Notes: generated from the letters alone by a model not told the origin. Numbered from the stretch's first letter, positions 36,369 to 45,142 are shown. The stretch is DNA of 64,000 nucleotides from CAXBOO01 sp963977425 (GCA_963977425.1 CAXBOO010000005.1:207527-271526); one strand, 5' to 3'. A program made the numbers and translations.

Positions 36369-37511
36369 TTATTTTGTCCAAATTTTCACTGGCTTCAACC
36401 ACAATGAGAACACTACAAAAGCATTAAAAATCGGAGAAATATACTGCCATACAACCAATGGAATACCTTTTGCTCCGTAGGCTAGTTTTGAAGATAATAT
36501 CGTGTTGAACAATAGTTCTAATACTGTTTTAACCCCAAAGAACAACAAAGCGATTTTTGTTAACTCGTTTTCAAAACCAAAACAAATTAGAAAATACAAA
36601 CTCAAAGCCAAACTACCCAAATCGGTCAGAGGGGCTATCATGAGCAATAGTTTATGAGCAAACTTATATTTTCTACCGGCTGAAAGATGTCTTCTTTTTT
36701 GATTCCAATAAGCTACAATGCCTTCTATGGCTTTTGTCTCCACAAATGCTTTTGGATTGAGCAACAACGTTTTCTTGAAGTGTTTCGCGAATTTCTGAAC
36801 GAACAAATCATCATCGCCGTATGGTAACTTATACAAGGCTTTAAAACCGCCTAACTTCAGAAATATATTTTTTGAGTAGCCAATGGCTCTACCTACCCCC
36901 ATATAATACACGCCCAAGCTGCTAAAACCAGTATATGAAATAGCGCCATTCAAGCCTTCCATTTTTTGTAGCCATCCAGCAAAGCCAGCATCGCCTGTAA
37001 TAGGGCTATGTCCTAAAACCATGCTGTTTCCTTTAGCAAATTGCTCGGCAAACAAGGGCAAACAATTTTCGTCTTTTGGGTAACAATCGGCATCTGTCAG
37101 CAACATAGCTTCTTGTTTGGCTCCTTTAATGGCCAAGGTCAAAGCGAATTTCTTTCCTGACAAACGCACCTTATCTTCACGTAAGTATATGACGTGTAAA
37201 GCGCTATTTTCCGCCTCTATTTTCTCTAAAATTTTGGGTGTTCCGTCCCAAGACTGATCGTCAGCAACCACCATGTCACCTGATTCAGGAAGAACCTTCA
37301 ACCACTTTTTTACATTTTCTTCAATAATAGCTTCTTCATTTTTAACCGCCATGATTAAAGTGATGTCAGACGATTTTTTTTCTGGGGCACTCGTAGTGTA
37401 CGCTTTAAGAATTCCGAAGAAAAGCAAGACCTGCTTTATGATAGAAATCGTAACCACCGCAGCCAATACGAGAAGTACAGTATTTTGAAGTATTATATCC
37501 ACGGGAAGCAA
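36369..37511 (-). CDS. Membrane-bound GT2-family glycosyltransferase
   Basis: The 380-residue protein has an N-terminal helix (about residues 10-32), a cytoplasmic GT2 catalytic domain and two to three C-terminal helices from about 285. Catalytic motifs are LIMAVKNEEAIIEENV, VVADDQSWDGTPKIL, LLTDADCYP (the DXD-like metal site) and QKRRH, which stands in for the QRxRW acceptor motif. The layout is that of hopanoid or cellulose-synthase-like GT2 enzymes. The frame opens with TTG at 37511; GTG at 37502 is an alternative. The ECF sigma factor follows with no gap. Confidence 0.86.
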   Translation of the reverse strand: MLPVDIILQNTVLLVLAAVVTISIIKQVLLFFGILKAYTTSAPEKKSSDITLIMAVKNEEAIIEENVKKWLKVLPESGDMVVADDQSWDGTPKILEKIEAENSALHVIYLREDKVRLSGKKFALTLAIKGAKQEAMLLTDADCYPKDENCLPLFAEQFAKGNSMVLGHSPITGDAGFAGWLQKMEGLNGAISYTGFSSLGVYYMGVGRAIGYSKNIFLKLGGFKALYKLPYGDDDLFVQKFAKHFKKTLLLNPKAFVETKAIEGIVAYWNQKRRHLSAGRKYKFAHKLLLMIAPLTDLGSLALSLYFLICFGFENELTKIALLFFGVKTVLELLFNTILSSKLAYGAKGIPLVVWQYISPIFNAFVVFSLWLKPVKIWTK

Positions 37512-37548
37512 TTTAGCATTTATGCCCTAAACTTTTTACACAAAGACG

Positions 37549-37556
37549 TAAGTTTG
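37549..37556 (+). promoter_or_regulatory. Candidate -7 element of tgt
   Basis: TAAGTTTG exactly fits TAnnTTTG and ends 17 nt before the tgt ATG. No TTG is seen at -33. Confidence 0.4.
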
Positions 37557-37573
37557 CGTCCTACTCAAGCAAT

Positions 37574-38704
37574 ATGCAATTCAAGCTCGAAAAAACCGAT
37601 CCGAAATCTTCGGCTCGTGCCGGAACAATCGTTACTGAACACTCTACTATACAGACGCCTATTTTTATGCCTGTAGGTACTGTCGCCACAGTTAAAGGCG
37701 TTCCGCGTGAATATTTGAGCAACGACATTGATGCCCCAATAATATTGGGCAACACCTACCATTTGTATTTACGTCCAGGCATGGAGATAATAGAAAAGGC
37801 TGGTGGATTGCACAAATTCTCAGGTTGGGACCGATCACTCCTTACTGATAGTGGTGGGTATCAAGTATATTCTTTAGGTAAGAATGTAAAAATCAACGAA
37901 AAAGGTGTGGCTTTTAAATCGCACATTGATGGAAGCAAACATTTTTTCACGCCAGAATACGCTATAGACGTTCAAAGAAGAATTGGCGCCGATATTATTA
38001 TGGCATTTGATGAATGTACTCCTTACCCATGCGAAAAAGGATATGCCACACGCTCTATGCACATGACCCATAGATGGTTAAAACGCTGCATGGAACAAAT
38101 GGATAAAACCGAAGGCATGTATGGCTACACACAAAGCTTGTTCCCCATTATACAAGGTAGTGTCTACCCAGAACTACGAAAACAATCTGCCGAGTTTATT
38201 GCTGCACAAGGCGCTGAAGGAAATGCCATAGGTGGATTATCTGTTGGTGAACCCGATGAAGAAATGTACGCCATGTCGGATTTAGTTTGCAACATCCTTC
38301 CTAAAGACAAGCCCCGTTACTTAATGGGCGTAGGTACACCTGCCAACTTACTAGAAAACATCGCTTTGGGTGTAGACATGTTCGATTGTGTAATGCCAAC
38401 CCGTAATGGTAGAAACGGAATGATTTTCACTTCGGAAGGCATCATCAATATGAAAAACAAAAAATGGTGCGACGATTTCGGTCCTTTAGACCCGAACGGA
38501 AGTTCTGAAGTAGATAGATTGTACTCAAAAGCATATGTCAGACACTTGTTTCAAGCAAAAGAAATGTTAGGACCAATTATATGCAGCATACATAACTTAG
38601 CGTTCTACCTTAAATTGGTACGCGATGCTAGAGAGCAGATTCTTGCCGGCACTTTTGCTGAATGGAAAAATGTAATGGTAAAAAAAGTAAGTACCCGACT
38701 ATAA
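37574..38704 (+). CDS. tgt: tRNA-guanine transglycosylase (queuine tRNA-ribosyltransferase)
   Basis: The 376-residue enzyme swaps guanine 34 for a queuosine precursor in tRNAs for Asp, Asn, His and Tyr. Active-site motifs are LTDSGGYQVYSLG (general base Asp), AFDECTPYP, IGGLSVGEP, LMGVGTP and FDCVMPTRNGRNG (nucleophile Asp). The C-terminal zinc motif is not intact: aligned to E. coli C302, C304 and C307, this protein has Gly309, Ser311 and Asp314, while His340 is kept. Its length and fold are otherwise normal. The LptF/G gene follows after 4 nt. Confidence 0.95.
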   Translation: MQFKLEKTDPKSSARAGTIVTEHSTIQTPIFMPVGTVATVKGVPREYLSNDIDAPIILGNTYHLYLRPGMEIIEKAGGLHKFSGWDRSLLTDSGGYQVYSLGKNVKINEKGVAFKSHIDGSKHFFTPEYAIDVQRRIGADIIMAFDECTPYPCEKGYATRSMHMTHRWLKRCMEQMDKTEGMYGYTQSLFPIIQGSVYPELRKQSAEFIAAQGAEGNAIGGLSVGEPDEEMYAMSDLVCNILPKDKPRYLMGVGTPANLLENIALGVDMFDCVMPTRNGRNGMIFTSEGIINMKNKKWCDDFGPLDPNGSSEVDRLYSKAYVRHLFQAKEMLGPIICSIHNLAFYLKLVRDAREQILAGTFAEWKNVMVKKVSTRL

Positions 38705-38708
38705 TTTT

Positions 38709-39791
38709 GTGTTAACGATACTCGACAAATACATCATCAAAAAATTCTTAGGCACCTTTATTTTCATTCAGGTGCTCATTATGGCCATTGCCGTGGTGTT
38801 CGACGTGTCCGAAAAAATTGATGATTTCCTGGATAGTAATGCTACATTTTACGAAATCATCGTTCGTTATTACATCAATTTTGTACTCTATTATTCCAAC
38901 CTTTTTTCCTCATTACTCATTTTCATTTCTGCCATATTGTTCACAAGCAAAATGGCGCAACGCAGTGAAATAATAGCCATTTTGGCCAGCGGCGTTTCGT
39001 TTAGGCGCTTGCTACGCCCTTACTTTATTAGTGGCTTGTTCCTTACCGGAATAGCCATGATTCTAAACCACTTTTTCATTCCTTACGCCAACAAAGGACT
39101 CAACTCATTCATGGAAGAACATATGTGGAATACCTACCGCATATTGGAGCGCAACATGCACCGTGAAATGGTTCCAGGCACTATTGTTTATGCCGAAAGC
39201 ATCAATTTAGACTACAATGTCGTTTACCAGTTTAGTTTAGAAAATTGGGAAGATGGAAAACTGACAAAAAAACTAATTGCCGATAGAGCCATCTATCTTG
39301 AAGAAGATAGTGTTTGGAGCATCAAAAATTATTTCATTCGCGATTTTTTACCCGACGGTTCTGAAATTATAGAACGTGGGTTTGCAAAGGATACGGTAAT
39401 GAATTTGCACATCAACGATTTCGGGCAAAGATTAACTATAGCAGCGACCTTAGACTATTACCAACTCAACGAATACATAGAAAAAGAACGTCTAAAGGGT
39501 TCTAATAAAGTACCCTATTTGTTGATAGAAAAACATCAACGGACATCGTACCCCGTTGCTACGTTTGTGTTGATATTGATTGCCGTAAGTCTATCGTCTC
39601 GAAAATCCAGAGGAGGTACCGGACTGCATTTGGCGCTAGGCATTGTGTCGGCGGTAACTTATATCTTTTTGATGAAGATAACTTCCGTAGCAACCACCAA
39701 TGCCGGATTGAATCCATTCATATCAGTATGGATTCCCAACATCCTATTTGGCTTGTACGCTGTGTACTTATACAGAAAAGCTCCTAAGTGA
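38709..39791 (+). CDS. LptF/LptG (YjgP/YjgQ) family lipopolysaccharide export permease
   Basis: The 360-residue protein, starting at GTG 38709, has the family opening LDKYIIKKFLGTFIFIQVLI and three N-terminal helices. A periplasmic beta-jellyroll region covers about 140-265, and three C-terminal helices close it (PVATFVLILIAVSLSSRKSRGG begins the fourth, split here after SLSS). LptF and LptG pair with the LptB ATPase to pull lipopolysaccharide from the inner membrane. Only one of the pair is present here, and I cannot say which. It follows tgt closely and is probably cotranscribed. The Rhs remnant begins about 11 nt after its stop. Confidence 0.92.
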   Translation: MLTILDKYIIKKFLGTFIFIQVLIMAIAVVFDVSEKIDDFLDSNATFYEIIVRYYINFVLYYSNLFSSLLIFISAILFTSKMAQRSEIIAILASGVSFRRLLRPYFISGLFLTGIAMILNHFFIPYANKGLNSFMEEHMWNTYRILERNMHREMVPGTIVYAESINLDYNVVYQFSLENWEDGKLTKKLIADRAIYLEEDSVWSIKNYFIRDFLPDGSEIIERGFAKDTVMNLHINDFGQRLTIAATLDYYQLNEYIEKERLKGSNKVPYLLIEKHQRTSYPVATFVLILIAVSLSSRKSRGGTGLHLALGIVSAVTYIFLMKITSVATTNAGLNPFISVWIPNILFGLYAVYLYRKAPK

Positions 39792-39802
39792 TTATTTTGG
39801 TT

Positions 39803-40641
39803 GATTACTGCCCGGGCGGGTCTATTATGCCTAGACGTAACTTTAATGCCGTTATGGCTTCAATGGCATGGAGAAGGACGATGAAATAAAAGGTTTTGGA
39901 AACTCTTATACAGCACAATTTTGGCAATCTGATTTGAGATTGGGCAGATGGTTAAGCCTTGATCCATTATCATCAAGTTTTTCTTGGCAAAGTCCATATG
40001 CTGCTTTTGATAATAATCCAATCAAATTTACAGATCCTAGAGGTTTAGCAGCGGGCGATCCAAAAGTAAAAAAAGGGAGTAGTTTCAAAGATTCAAATGG
40101 AAATACGCATAATACCTCTATCGCATCGGTAGACATTGTTGGGAAGAGGAGCTCTCCAAGTTTGATTGATAAGATGGTAAGTGGGATTAGAAAATTTGAT
40201 GAAACGATTATGGGTGATGATGTTCAACATTCGGGACTTGATATAGAGGGAAGTGGAAGCGGCTGGCTTAAGAAATCATCGATGTTTAGTGGCGTTTATA
40301 GAGCTATATCAAAAGAATTTGTTGATTTGTTGTTGCGTATGAAAAAGGGAATTAAGAAACCGAGTGCTAAGAGCGCGGCAACCCCAAATAAATTTGATAA
40401 TAAAACACTTTGGTCAGATAAAGGTTTAGAAGAATTAAACTCTAACGTAAACGAAAAAAAGAGCCGTAGTGCTAAACCTATTACGACGACTCCTACTGCT
40501 GCAGATATTAAAAATGATTCTTTGTTTATAAAATACGCGAGCAGAACTAGCCTTACAGATGTTGGATATATAAATATAAAAGCGTCTGATACAACAGAAA
40601 TGAAGAAGGAGTACATTGTGACTCCACTTATATCACATTAA
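39803..40641 (+). pseudogene. Truncated, frameshifted Rhs C-terminal remnant with variable tail
   Basis: From 39803 to 39850 one frame reads DYCPGGSIMPRRNFNA, a worn copy of the DYYPFGS-MPGRNFN block of Bacteroidota Rhs proteins. The frame then shifts, and from 39850 another reads RYGFNGMEKDDEIKGFGNSY. It continues with LGRWLSLDPL, SPYAAFDNNPI and FTDPRG, the Rhs core end. The usual residues between the two blocks (GDY or similar) are missing, so a small deletion caused the shift. The thousands of upstream residues of a true Rhs gene are absent. An ATG-initiated 257-residue frame (39868-40641) survives, ending in about 200 unrecognised residues, the place where Rhs proteins carry a toxin or variable tip. 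Whether it is expressed is unknown. Confidence 0.8.
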
Positions 40642-40642
40642 C

Positions 40643-41311
40643 ATGAAATTAAAAAACTTGCAATCGATTTTTATTGTTTTGACGCTTCTCTGTGGATGTG
40701 AATCAAATGATAATGTTGAGAATGATAGACTTAATCGATTAAAAAAAAATGCAAATGACTCCTTTCTTAAAGGAAATAATGAAAAAGCATATTTATATCA
40801 AGATAGCGTTATCATGATGGGAGAAAAAAAATTAAACACTCTCAATGACATAGGGCTTTATGCTAAAAATTCTGGTCGATTTGTAAAAAGCAAAGAGTAT
40901 TTTTTACAAGCATTAAAGCTTTCTAAAAATAAACACGATAGTACATATGTAATAATTAATTTGCTTTCTTGCTTAATAATGAAGGGTGATTACACAGAAG
41001 CCATAGAATATTCTAATAGTATTGTTCCTGAAGAACTTTTCAAATTTGATTTGATTTTACTTAAATCACAGGCCTACTTTTATAATAGGGATTATAATAA
41101 ATCAATATCCATTCTTAAGGAATATGGAAGTTTTATTAAACAGTCTGATATTTTAGAAAAAGATTCATTTAGTGTTTTGAAATATTATATTTTTTTGTCT
41201 AAATGCAACTTAGCCTTAGATGACACTCTTTCATATTGTACTAATTACAAAATTGCATACCAACTAGATACTATAACGGCAAATTTTTTAGATTCTACGA
41301 TCTGTAAGTAA
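40643..41311 (+). CDS. TPR-containing lipoprotein next to the Rhs remnant
   Basis: The 222-residue protein starts 1 nt after the Rhs frame. It has a lipoprotein signal (MKLKNLQSIFIVLTLLCGC, lipobox LLCGC, Cys19). The rest is alpha-helical with two to three degenerate tetratricopeptide motifs (GLYAKNSGRFVKSKEYFLQA, CLIMKGDYTEAIEYSN). It is very AT-rich compared with its neighbours. Position directly behind an Rhs tip suggests an immunity or accessory protein, but TPR lipoproteins serve many purposes, so this is only inference. Confidence 0.7.
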   Translation: MKLKNLQSIFIVLTLLCGCESNDNVENDRLNRLKKNANDSFLKGNNEKAYLYQDSVIMMGEKKLNTLNDIGLYAKNSGRFVKSKEYFLQALKLSKNKHDSTYVIINLLSCLIMKGDYTEAIEYSNSIVPEELFKFDLILLKSQAYFYNRDYNKSISILKEYGSFIKQSDILEKDSFSVLKYYIFLSKCNLALDDTLSYCTNYKIAYQLDTITANFLDSTICK

Positions 41312-41321
41312 AAAAAAACGT

Positions 41322-41356
41322 CCCGCTCGTCTTCGTTTGTAACGAGGATGGGTGAG
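41322..41356 (+). repeat. REP-like hairpin with TGT triloop
   Basis: A 16-nt left arm (41322-41337) faces a 16-nt right arm (41341-41356) across the loop TGT. Read as plus-strand RNA, eleven positions are Watson-Crick pairs, four are G-U wobbles and one (position 2) is a C-A mismatch. There is no T-run after it, so it is not an ordinary terminator. It lies 10 nt after the TPR lipoprotein stop. Confidence 0.65.
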
Positions 41357-41400
41357 TATAGTATTTGTAATGCTTTTATTGTGCTGAAAAGTTTGCTGTG

Positions 41401-41460
41401 CAAGATATCATTGGCTTTCCAAACAAGTGCTTCGAAGATTCGAATGTGTTGACAATAATG
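41401..41460. repeat. Imperfect direct repeat, copy 1
   Basis: Sixty bases matching 41840-41898 at about 54 positions with one single-base gap. It begins CAAGATATCATT and ends GTTGACAATAATG. It lies 45 nt after the first TGT-loop hairpin. Confidence 0.85.
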
Positions 41461-41806
41461 TTTTTTTCTTTTAAGCCGAAATGAGTTCAGATATGATTCC
41501 TTACGAAGGAATCAAACTCTAATGCCACAGTGTGTTTAAATTGGTGTCAACCTCATACAAAACAGGTTTAGCTACTAAATCTCTTGATGTACTTCAAACA
41601 AATTAATTAAGCCTTCTGAGTTATTTTTTGTGCTTGCTATAAAAAAGGGTGTCGAGTGTACCAAGGTATATTATGGGGTGCCAAAAAACTACAGTGGTAT
41701 GCCTTTCGATAACGATGCAATGATTATCGAAAATAACGGTAAAAATCCCTTTCGTAAAGATGCGTTTGTAACGGTGGGTATTATTTCTTTGAAGCCTTCA
41801 CCCCCC

Positions 41807-41835
41807 GCTAGTGCGCGATTGTATCGCGTTCTATC
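41807..41835 (+). repeat. REP-like hairpin with TGT triloop, second unit
   Basis: Arms of 13 nt (41807-41819 and 41823-41835) close on the same TGT loop, with ten Watson-Crick pairs, one G-U pair and two mismatches. The pairing core is GCGCGAT with ATCGCGT. The second direct repeat copy begins 5 nt later. Confidence 0.6.
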
Positions 41836-41839
41836 CATG

Positions 41840-41898
41840 CAAGAAATCATTTGCTTTCCAATAAGTGCTTCGTAGATTCGAATGTGTTGACAACAATG
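41840..41898. repeat. Imperfect direct repeat, copy 2
   Basis: Fifty-nine bases, about 90% identical to 41401-41460. Similarity stops sharply at both ends, so the repeat unit is well defined. It lies directly after the second TGT-loop hairpin and 56 nt before the convergent ispE stop. Confidence 0.85.
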
Positions 41899-41954
41899 TA
41901 GTATGCGCGGTGTAACATCACTCCTGCATCACCTCTTCTTGGCTTAAATCACCA

Positions 41955-42761
41955 TTAAAAACACAACTCCCCTTCCCAAAGCACTTTCTCTTGCAACGCT
42001 TGAGGTAATTCAATTCTATTTTCAAACAAACCTATCTGACAACCGCCTGTACCACTCAGACCAGCATATACAGCTCCAGAATTTATAAGTGCTTTTTTAT
42101 TTTCAGCTAATTCAGGATAGACTCCATATACTACAGATTCAAAATCGTTGGTCAATTTTTCCTGCCACTGTTCTGGTGTTTTAAGTATTTCCAAATAAGA
42201 TTCGCCTCTTGCATTAGGTATCATCCCAGTATAGGCTTGAGCTGTCCCAATTTGAATATCGGAATACAGTAAATAAGCATAAAATGAATGCCCTCCGTGA
42301 TAAGGTATCATTGCCTCACCCCTACCTAATACCAATGCTGGATTGTTTTCAATAAAAAAACCACAGTCGCTTCCAATCTCCATAGCCAACTGCTCGCGTT
42401 CAGAAACACTTAATTCCAAACAAAACAAATCGTCAACGGCATTGATAAATGCACCTACATTACCTGATCCACCTCCAATACCACCTCCAGAAGGAATTCT
42501 TTTCACCAAATGAATCTCAATATTTGGAACGGCATATCGCTCTTGCATCAAAAGGAAGCATTTCCAAACAAGGTTTTTCTCCTTAGGAATGTCAAAATCG
42601 GCATTGTAGGTAATCAAATCAGCCTCTTTTGCTTCCACAATCTCAATTGTATCAAAAAAAGGAACGGGAACAAATAACGACTCAATATCATGATAACCAT
42701 CTGATCGTTTGCGAGTTATCCACAATCCAATATTTATTTTACACCCTGATTTAACTAACAT
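41955..42761 (-). CDS. ispE: 4-diphosphocytidyl-2-C-methyl-D-erythritol kinase
   Basis: The 268-residue GHMP kinase phosphorylates CDP-methylerythritol in the MEP route to isoprenoids. It shows the N-terminal KINIGLWITRKRSDGYHDIE, the ATP loop PSGGGIGGGSGNVGAF and GSDCGFFIENNPALVLGRGE. A late AGLSGTGGCQIGLF closes the fold. The start is fixed by the family: the invariant Lys comes eight residues in. A TACTTTTG element ends only 4 nt before the ATG. Divergent accA lies 72 nt away. Confidence 0.95.
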   Translation of the reverse strand: MLVKSGCKINIGLWITRKRSDGYHDIESLFVPVPFFDTIEIVEAKEADLITYNADFDIPKEKNLVWKCFLLMQERYAVPNIEIHLVKRIPSGGGIGGGSGNVGAFINAVDDLFCLELSVSEREQLAMEIGSDCGFFIENNPALVLGRGEAMIPYHGGHSFYAYLLYSDIQIGTAQAYTGMIPNARGESYLEILKTPEQWQEKLTNDFESVVYGVYPELAENKKALINSGAVYAGLSGTGGCQIGLFENRIELPQALQEKVLWEGELCF

Positions 42762-42765
42762 TTTT

Positions 42766-42773
42766 CAAAAGTA
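42766..42773 (-). promoter_or_regulatory. Candidate -7 element abutting the ispE start
   Basis: The minus-strand octamer TACTTTTG exactly matches TAnnTTTG and ends 4 nt before the ispE ATG. A minus-strand TTG lies 16 nt upstream (42790-42792), just under the usual spacing. Transcription would start at the ATG itself. Confidence 0.45.
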
Positions 42774-42833
42774 AAACTACAAAAGCGCGCAACTATTTGC
42801 CTATTTTGTACATTTCGCCCCCAAACTAATGCT

Positions 42834-43799
42834 ATGCATACTCTTTTAGATTTTGAAGAACCCATTGGTGAAATTCTAACACAGATAGAAAAAGCCAAAG
42901 CACTCGGTGAAGAAGGTGACGTTGATGTTACTCAAACCGTAGAAGCACTCGAAGAAAAGTTAAAAGAAACTCAAAAAGAAGTTTTTAAGAATTTAAGCCC
43001 TTGGCAAAAAGTTCAACTTAGTAGACATCCAGACAGACCCTATACTCTTGCTTACATTGATGCCGTAACAGGTGGAAATTTCCAAGAATTACACGGCGAC
43101 AGAAACATTGGTGACGATAAAGCCATGGTAGGTGGTTTTGGAGAATTGGATGGCGAAACAGTGATGTTCATTGGTCAACAAAAAGGAGTTAACACCAAAA
43201 TGCGTCAGTACCGAAACTTTGGTATGGCCAACCCTGAAGGTTACCGAAAAGCTTTGCGTTTGATGCGCCTAGCAGAAAGATTCAACAAACCTGTTGTTAC
43301 TTTTATTGATACTCCAGGTGCATACCCAGGAATTGAAGCAGAAGAGCGCGGACAAGGTGAAGCTATTGCTCGTAACTTGTTTGAAATGATCAACCTTAAA
43401 GTGCCTTTGATTTGTGTAATTATTGGCGAAGGTGCTTCTGGTGGAGCATTGGGTATTGGTCTTGGAGACAAAGTATTGATGATGGAAAATACTTGGTATT
43501 CTGTTATTAGCCCCGAATCTTGCTCTTCTATTCTTTGGAGAAGTTGGGATTTTAAAGAACAAGCAGCTTCGGCTCTTAAGTTGACTGCCAACGATATGTT
43601 GAAAAACAAGTTGATTGACGGCATCATCAAAGAACCTCTAGGCGGCGCTCATCACAAGCCGGAAGAAGCTTTCAAGTTGGTTAAGAAAGAACTTAAAAAA
43701 CACATTAAAACACTCAAAGCCATGGACGCTGAAGAGCGTGTTATGGAGCGTATAAATAAATTCTCTTCTATGGGGGTAATTATAGACCCAGAAGCCTAA
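42834..43799 (+). CDS. accA: Acetyl-CoA carboxylase carboxyltransferase subunit alpha
   Basis: The 321-residue subunit carries, with AccD, the carboxyl transfer from biotin to acetyl-CoA, the first step of fatty acid synthesis. It opens with LDFEEPIGEILTQIEKAK and has LSRHPDRPYTLAYID, ELHGDR, FIDTPGAYPGIEAEERGQGEAI in two pieces, and IGEGASGGALGIG, the crotonase-fold oxyanion region. Length is normal. Its stop overlaps that of the convergent lipoprotein gene by 4 nt. Confidence 0.97.
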   Translation: MHTLLDFEEPIGEILTQIEKAKALGEEGDVDVTQTVEALEEKLKETQKEVFKNLSPWQKVQLSRHPDRPYTLAYIDAVTGGNFQELHGDRNIGDDKAMVGGFGELDGETVMFIGQQKGVNTKMRQYRNFGMANPEGYRKALRLMRLAERFNKPVVTFIDTPGAYPGIEAEERGQGEAIARNLFEMINLKVPLICVIIGEGASGGALGIGLGDKVLMMENTWYSVISPESCSSILWRSWDFKEQAASALKLTANDMLKNKLIDGIIKEPLGGAHHKPEEAFKLVKKELKKHIKTLKAMDAEERVMERINKFSSMGVIIDPEA

Positions 43800-45142
43800 T
43801 ACGGCACCAAATACATAGAACGTACATTAATAAAGTCGTCGGCAGAAAGTACAACATCAACGTTTACTGGAAAGTCTGACGACTTTGTTGTTTCTACCCG
43901 AAACGAACCTCGGTCAGGTATTAGAGTCAGTGCCGAAGCAAACAAACTTTCGTGCGGATATACGAAGTAGTTATCCAAAATAAACTCCGATTGTACTTGA
44001 GGCGTCATGTCACTCCCTGAGATATTGAACAAGCCCGTGCGACCATTATACGTTCCTACAAATGCAAATCCATTGGATGCTGCAACTTTACGTTCGACTT
44101 CAAATTTTTCTGAATTTGAGATAATATCAAACTGCTTTTTCTCAATATCGTAAGCCGTATAGTTATAAAATCCACCTTCAGATTCTCGAACAAAAATCAA
44201 ATCATTGCCATTAGAAAAAGCATAATCGAATGTGTATGGTTGCGCACTTTGTACTATTTGTTGAGACGCTATATGACTTACCACAAAGTATTTCGATCCT
44301 TGAGATTCGTAAATCTGAATCAAATACGCTTGATGAACAAACACATCGATCAATACTCCTACGAAAGTGGATGGCACTAAAGTGAAATTGGATACATCTT
44401 TAGGAAACACCAAATATTCGCCCGATGTAAAAGGAATCAAAACTTGATTATCGGTTTCAATAGCTGGCAATGCATCGCCTTGAGCAAGAACGGGTTGACT
44501 TAAACCTACAGATACTGAATCGTACAATCTTTTTTTACTCAACATGCCATTGGAAGCATACAACAATAGTGGATTGTAAGAACTGCTAACGTACCAAAGC
44601 GGCTCTTCCTTCGAATTTGGAATAAATTGGCTTCGTATTGCCCCACTTGAATCTGTTAACACCAATATTAAAACGCCCGTATTACTTTCGGTTAACACTC
44701 CGAATTTACTTTGATTGAAAGGGAAATATTGAATGGTTTGTGTTTGACTAATTCCACCAATAGAATTATTCAATTGCAGCCTAACACTTATTACACTTTC
44801 GAGCAGACCCTCGCTTATTAAAGCATAATCAACCTCTAGGCTTTCTCCATCATAATTCAAGTCAGAAAAAGAACTTTGAACGGTGTTCCCAAAGGCATCC
44901 GACACTATAAGTTGTGCGCTTTCAGCTCGCTTAAAAACCATGCGTATGTTGAGTGTATTAGACTGAATAGAAAGAGCCAAATCTTCTACTACTGGTCTTA
45001 GAAAGGCATCGTCGTTTTTATTGCTTTCTTTTTTGCACGAAATCACAGCAGCAAGCCAGACCAAACATATCCAAACTATCCATCCCTTGCTTCTCAAAAT
45101 ATCCGAACGATTTTGTTTAAAGTTACTAACAATTTGCACCAA
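43796..45142 (-). CDS. Lipoprotein of unknown function, probably beta-rich
   Basis: The longest frame (448 residues) opens with GTG at 45142. A TTG at 45097 would start just before the signal peptide and is a good alternative. The signal ends in a lipobox VISC, with Lys-Lys-Glu after the Cys. The remaining 400 residues alternate short strands with loops and show no motif I know; the middle (residues 140-400) could be a beta-propeller. It is likely anchored in the outer membrane. Its promoter region is shared with divergent dnaB, 28 nt away. I do not recognise a function. Confidence 0.8.
   Translation of the reverse strand: MVQIVSNFKQNRSDILRSKGWIVWICLVWLAAVISCKKESNKNDDAFLRPVVEDLALSIQSNTLNIRMVFKRAESAQLIVSDAFGNTVQSSFSDLNYDGESLEVDYALISEGLLESVISVRLQLNNSIGGISQTQTIQYFPFNQSKFGVLTESNTGVLILVLTDSSGAIRSQFIPNSKEEPLWYVSSSYNPLLLYASNGMLSKKRLYDSVSVGLSQPVLAQGDALPAIETDNQVLIPFTSGEYLVFPKDVSNFTLVPSTFVGVLIDVFVHQAYLIQIYESQGSKYFVVSHIASQQIVQSAQPYTFDYAFSNGNDLIFVRESEGGFYNYTAYDIEKKQFDIISNSEKFEVERKVAASNGFAFVGTYNGRTGLFNISGSDMTPQVQSEFILDNYFVYPHESLFASALTLIPDRGSFRVETTKSSDFPVNVDVVLSADDFINVRSMYLVPY

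Larger units (their letters stand above)
41312..41954. other. 643-bp non-coding stretch of the accessory island
   Basis: No convincing gene lies here. It holds two hairpins with TGT loops (41322-41356, 41807-41835) and two copies of an imperfect 60-bp direct repeat (41401-41460, 41840-41898). An 81-codon open frame at 41630-41875 has no recognisable domain, and its last third is built from the second hairpin and repeat, so I do not call it a gene. The stretch looks like debris of an Rhs-associated or mobile region. Confidence 0.7.

Noticed and set aside
41630..41875. 81-codon open frame in the accessory island
   Set aside because: No domain or signal peptide; its last third is built from the second hairpin and direct repeat, so it is probably chance coding in repeat sequence.
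41312..41954. Insertion sequence or CRISPR array
   Set aside because: There is no transposase frame and no terminal inverted repeats, and only two repeat copies 440 bp apart, so neither an IS nor a CRISPR array is supported.
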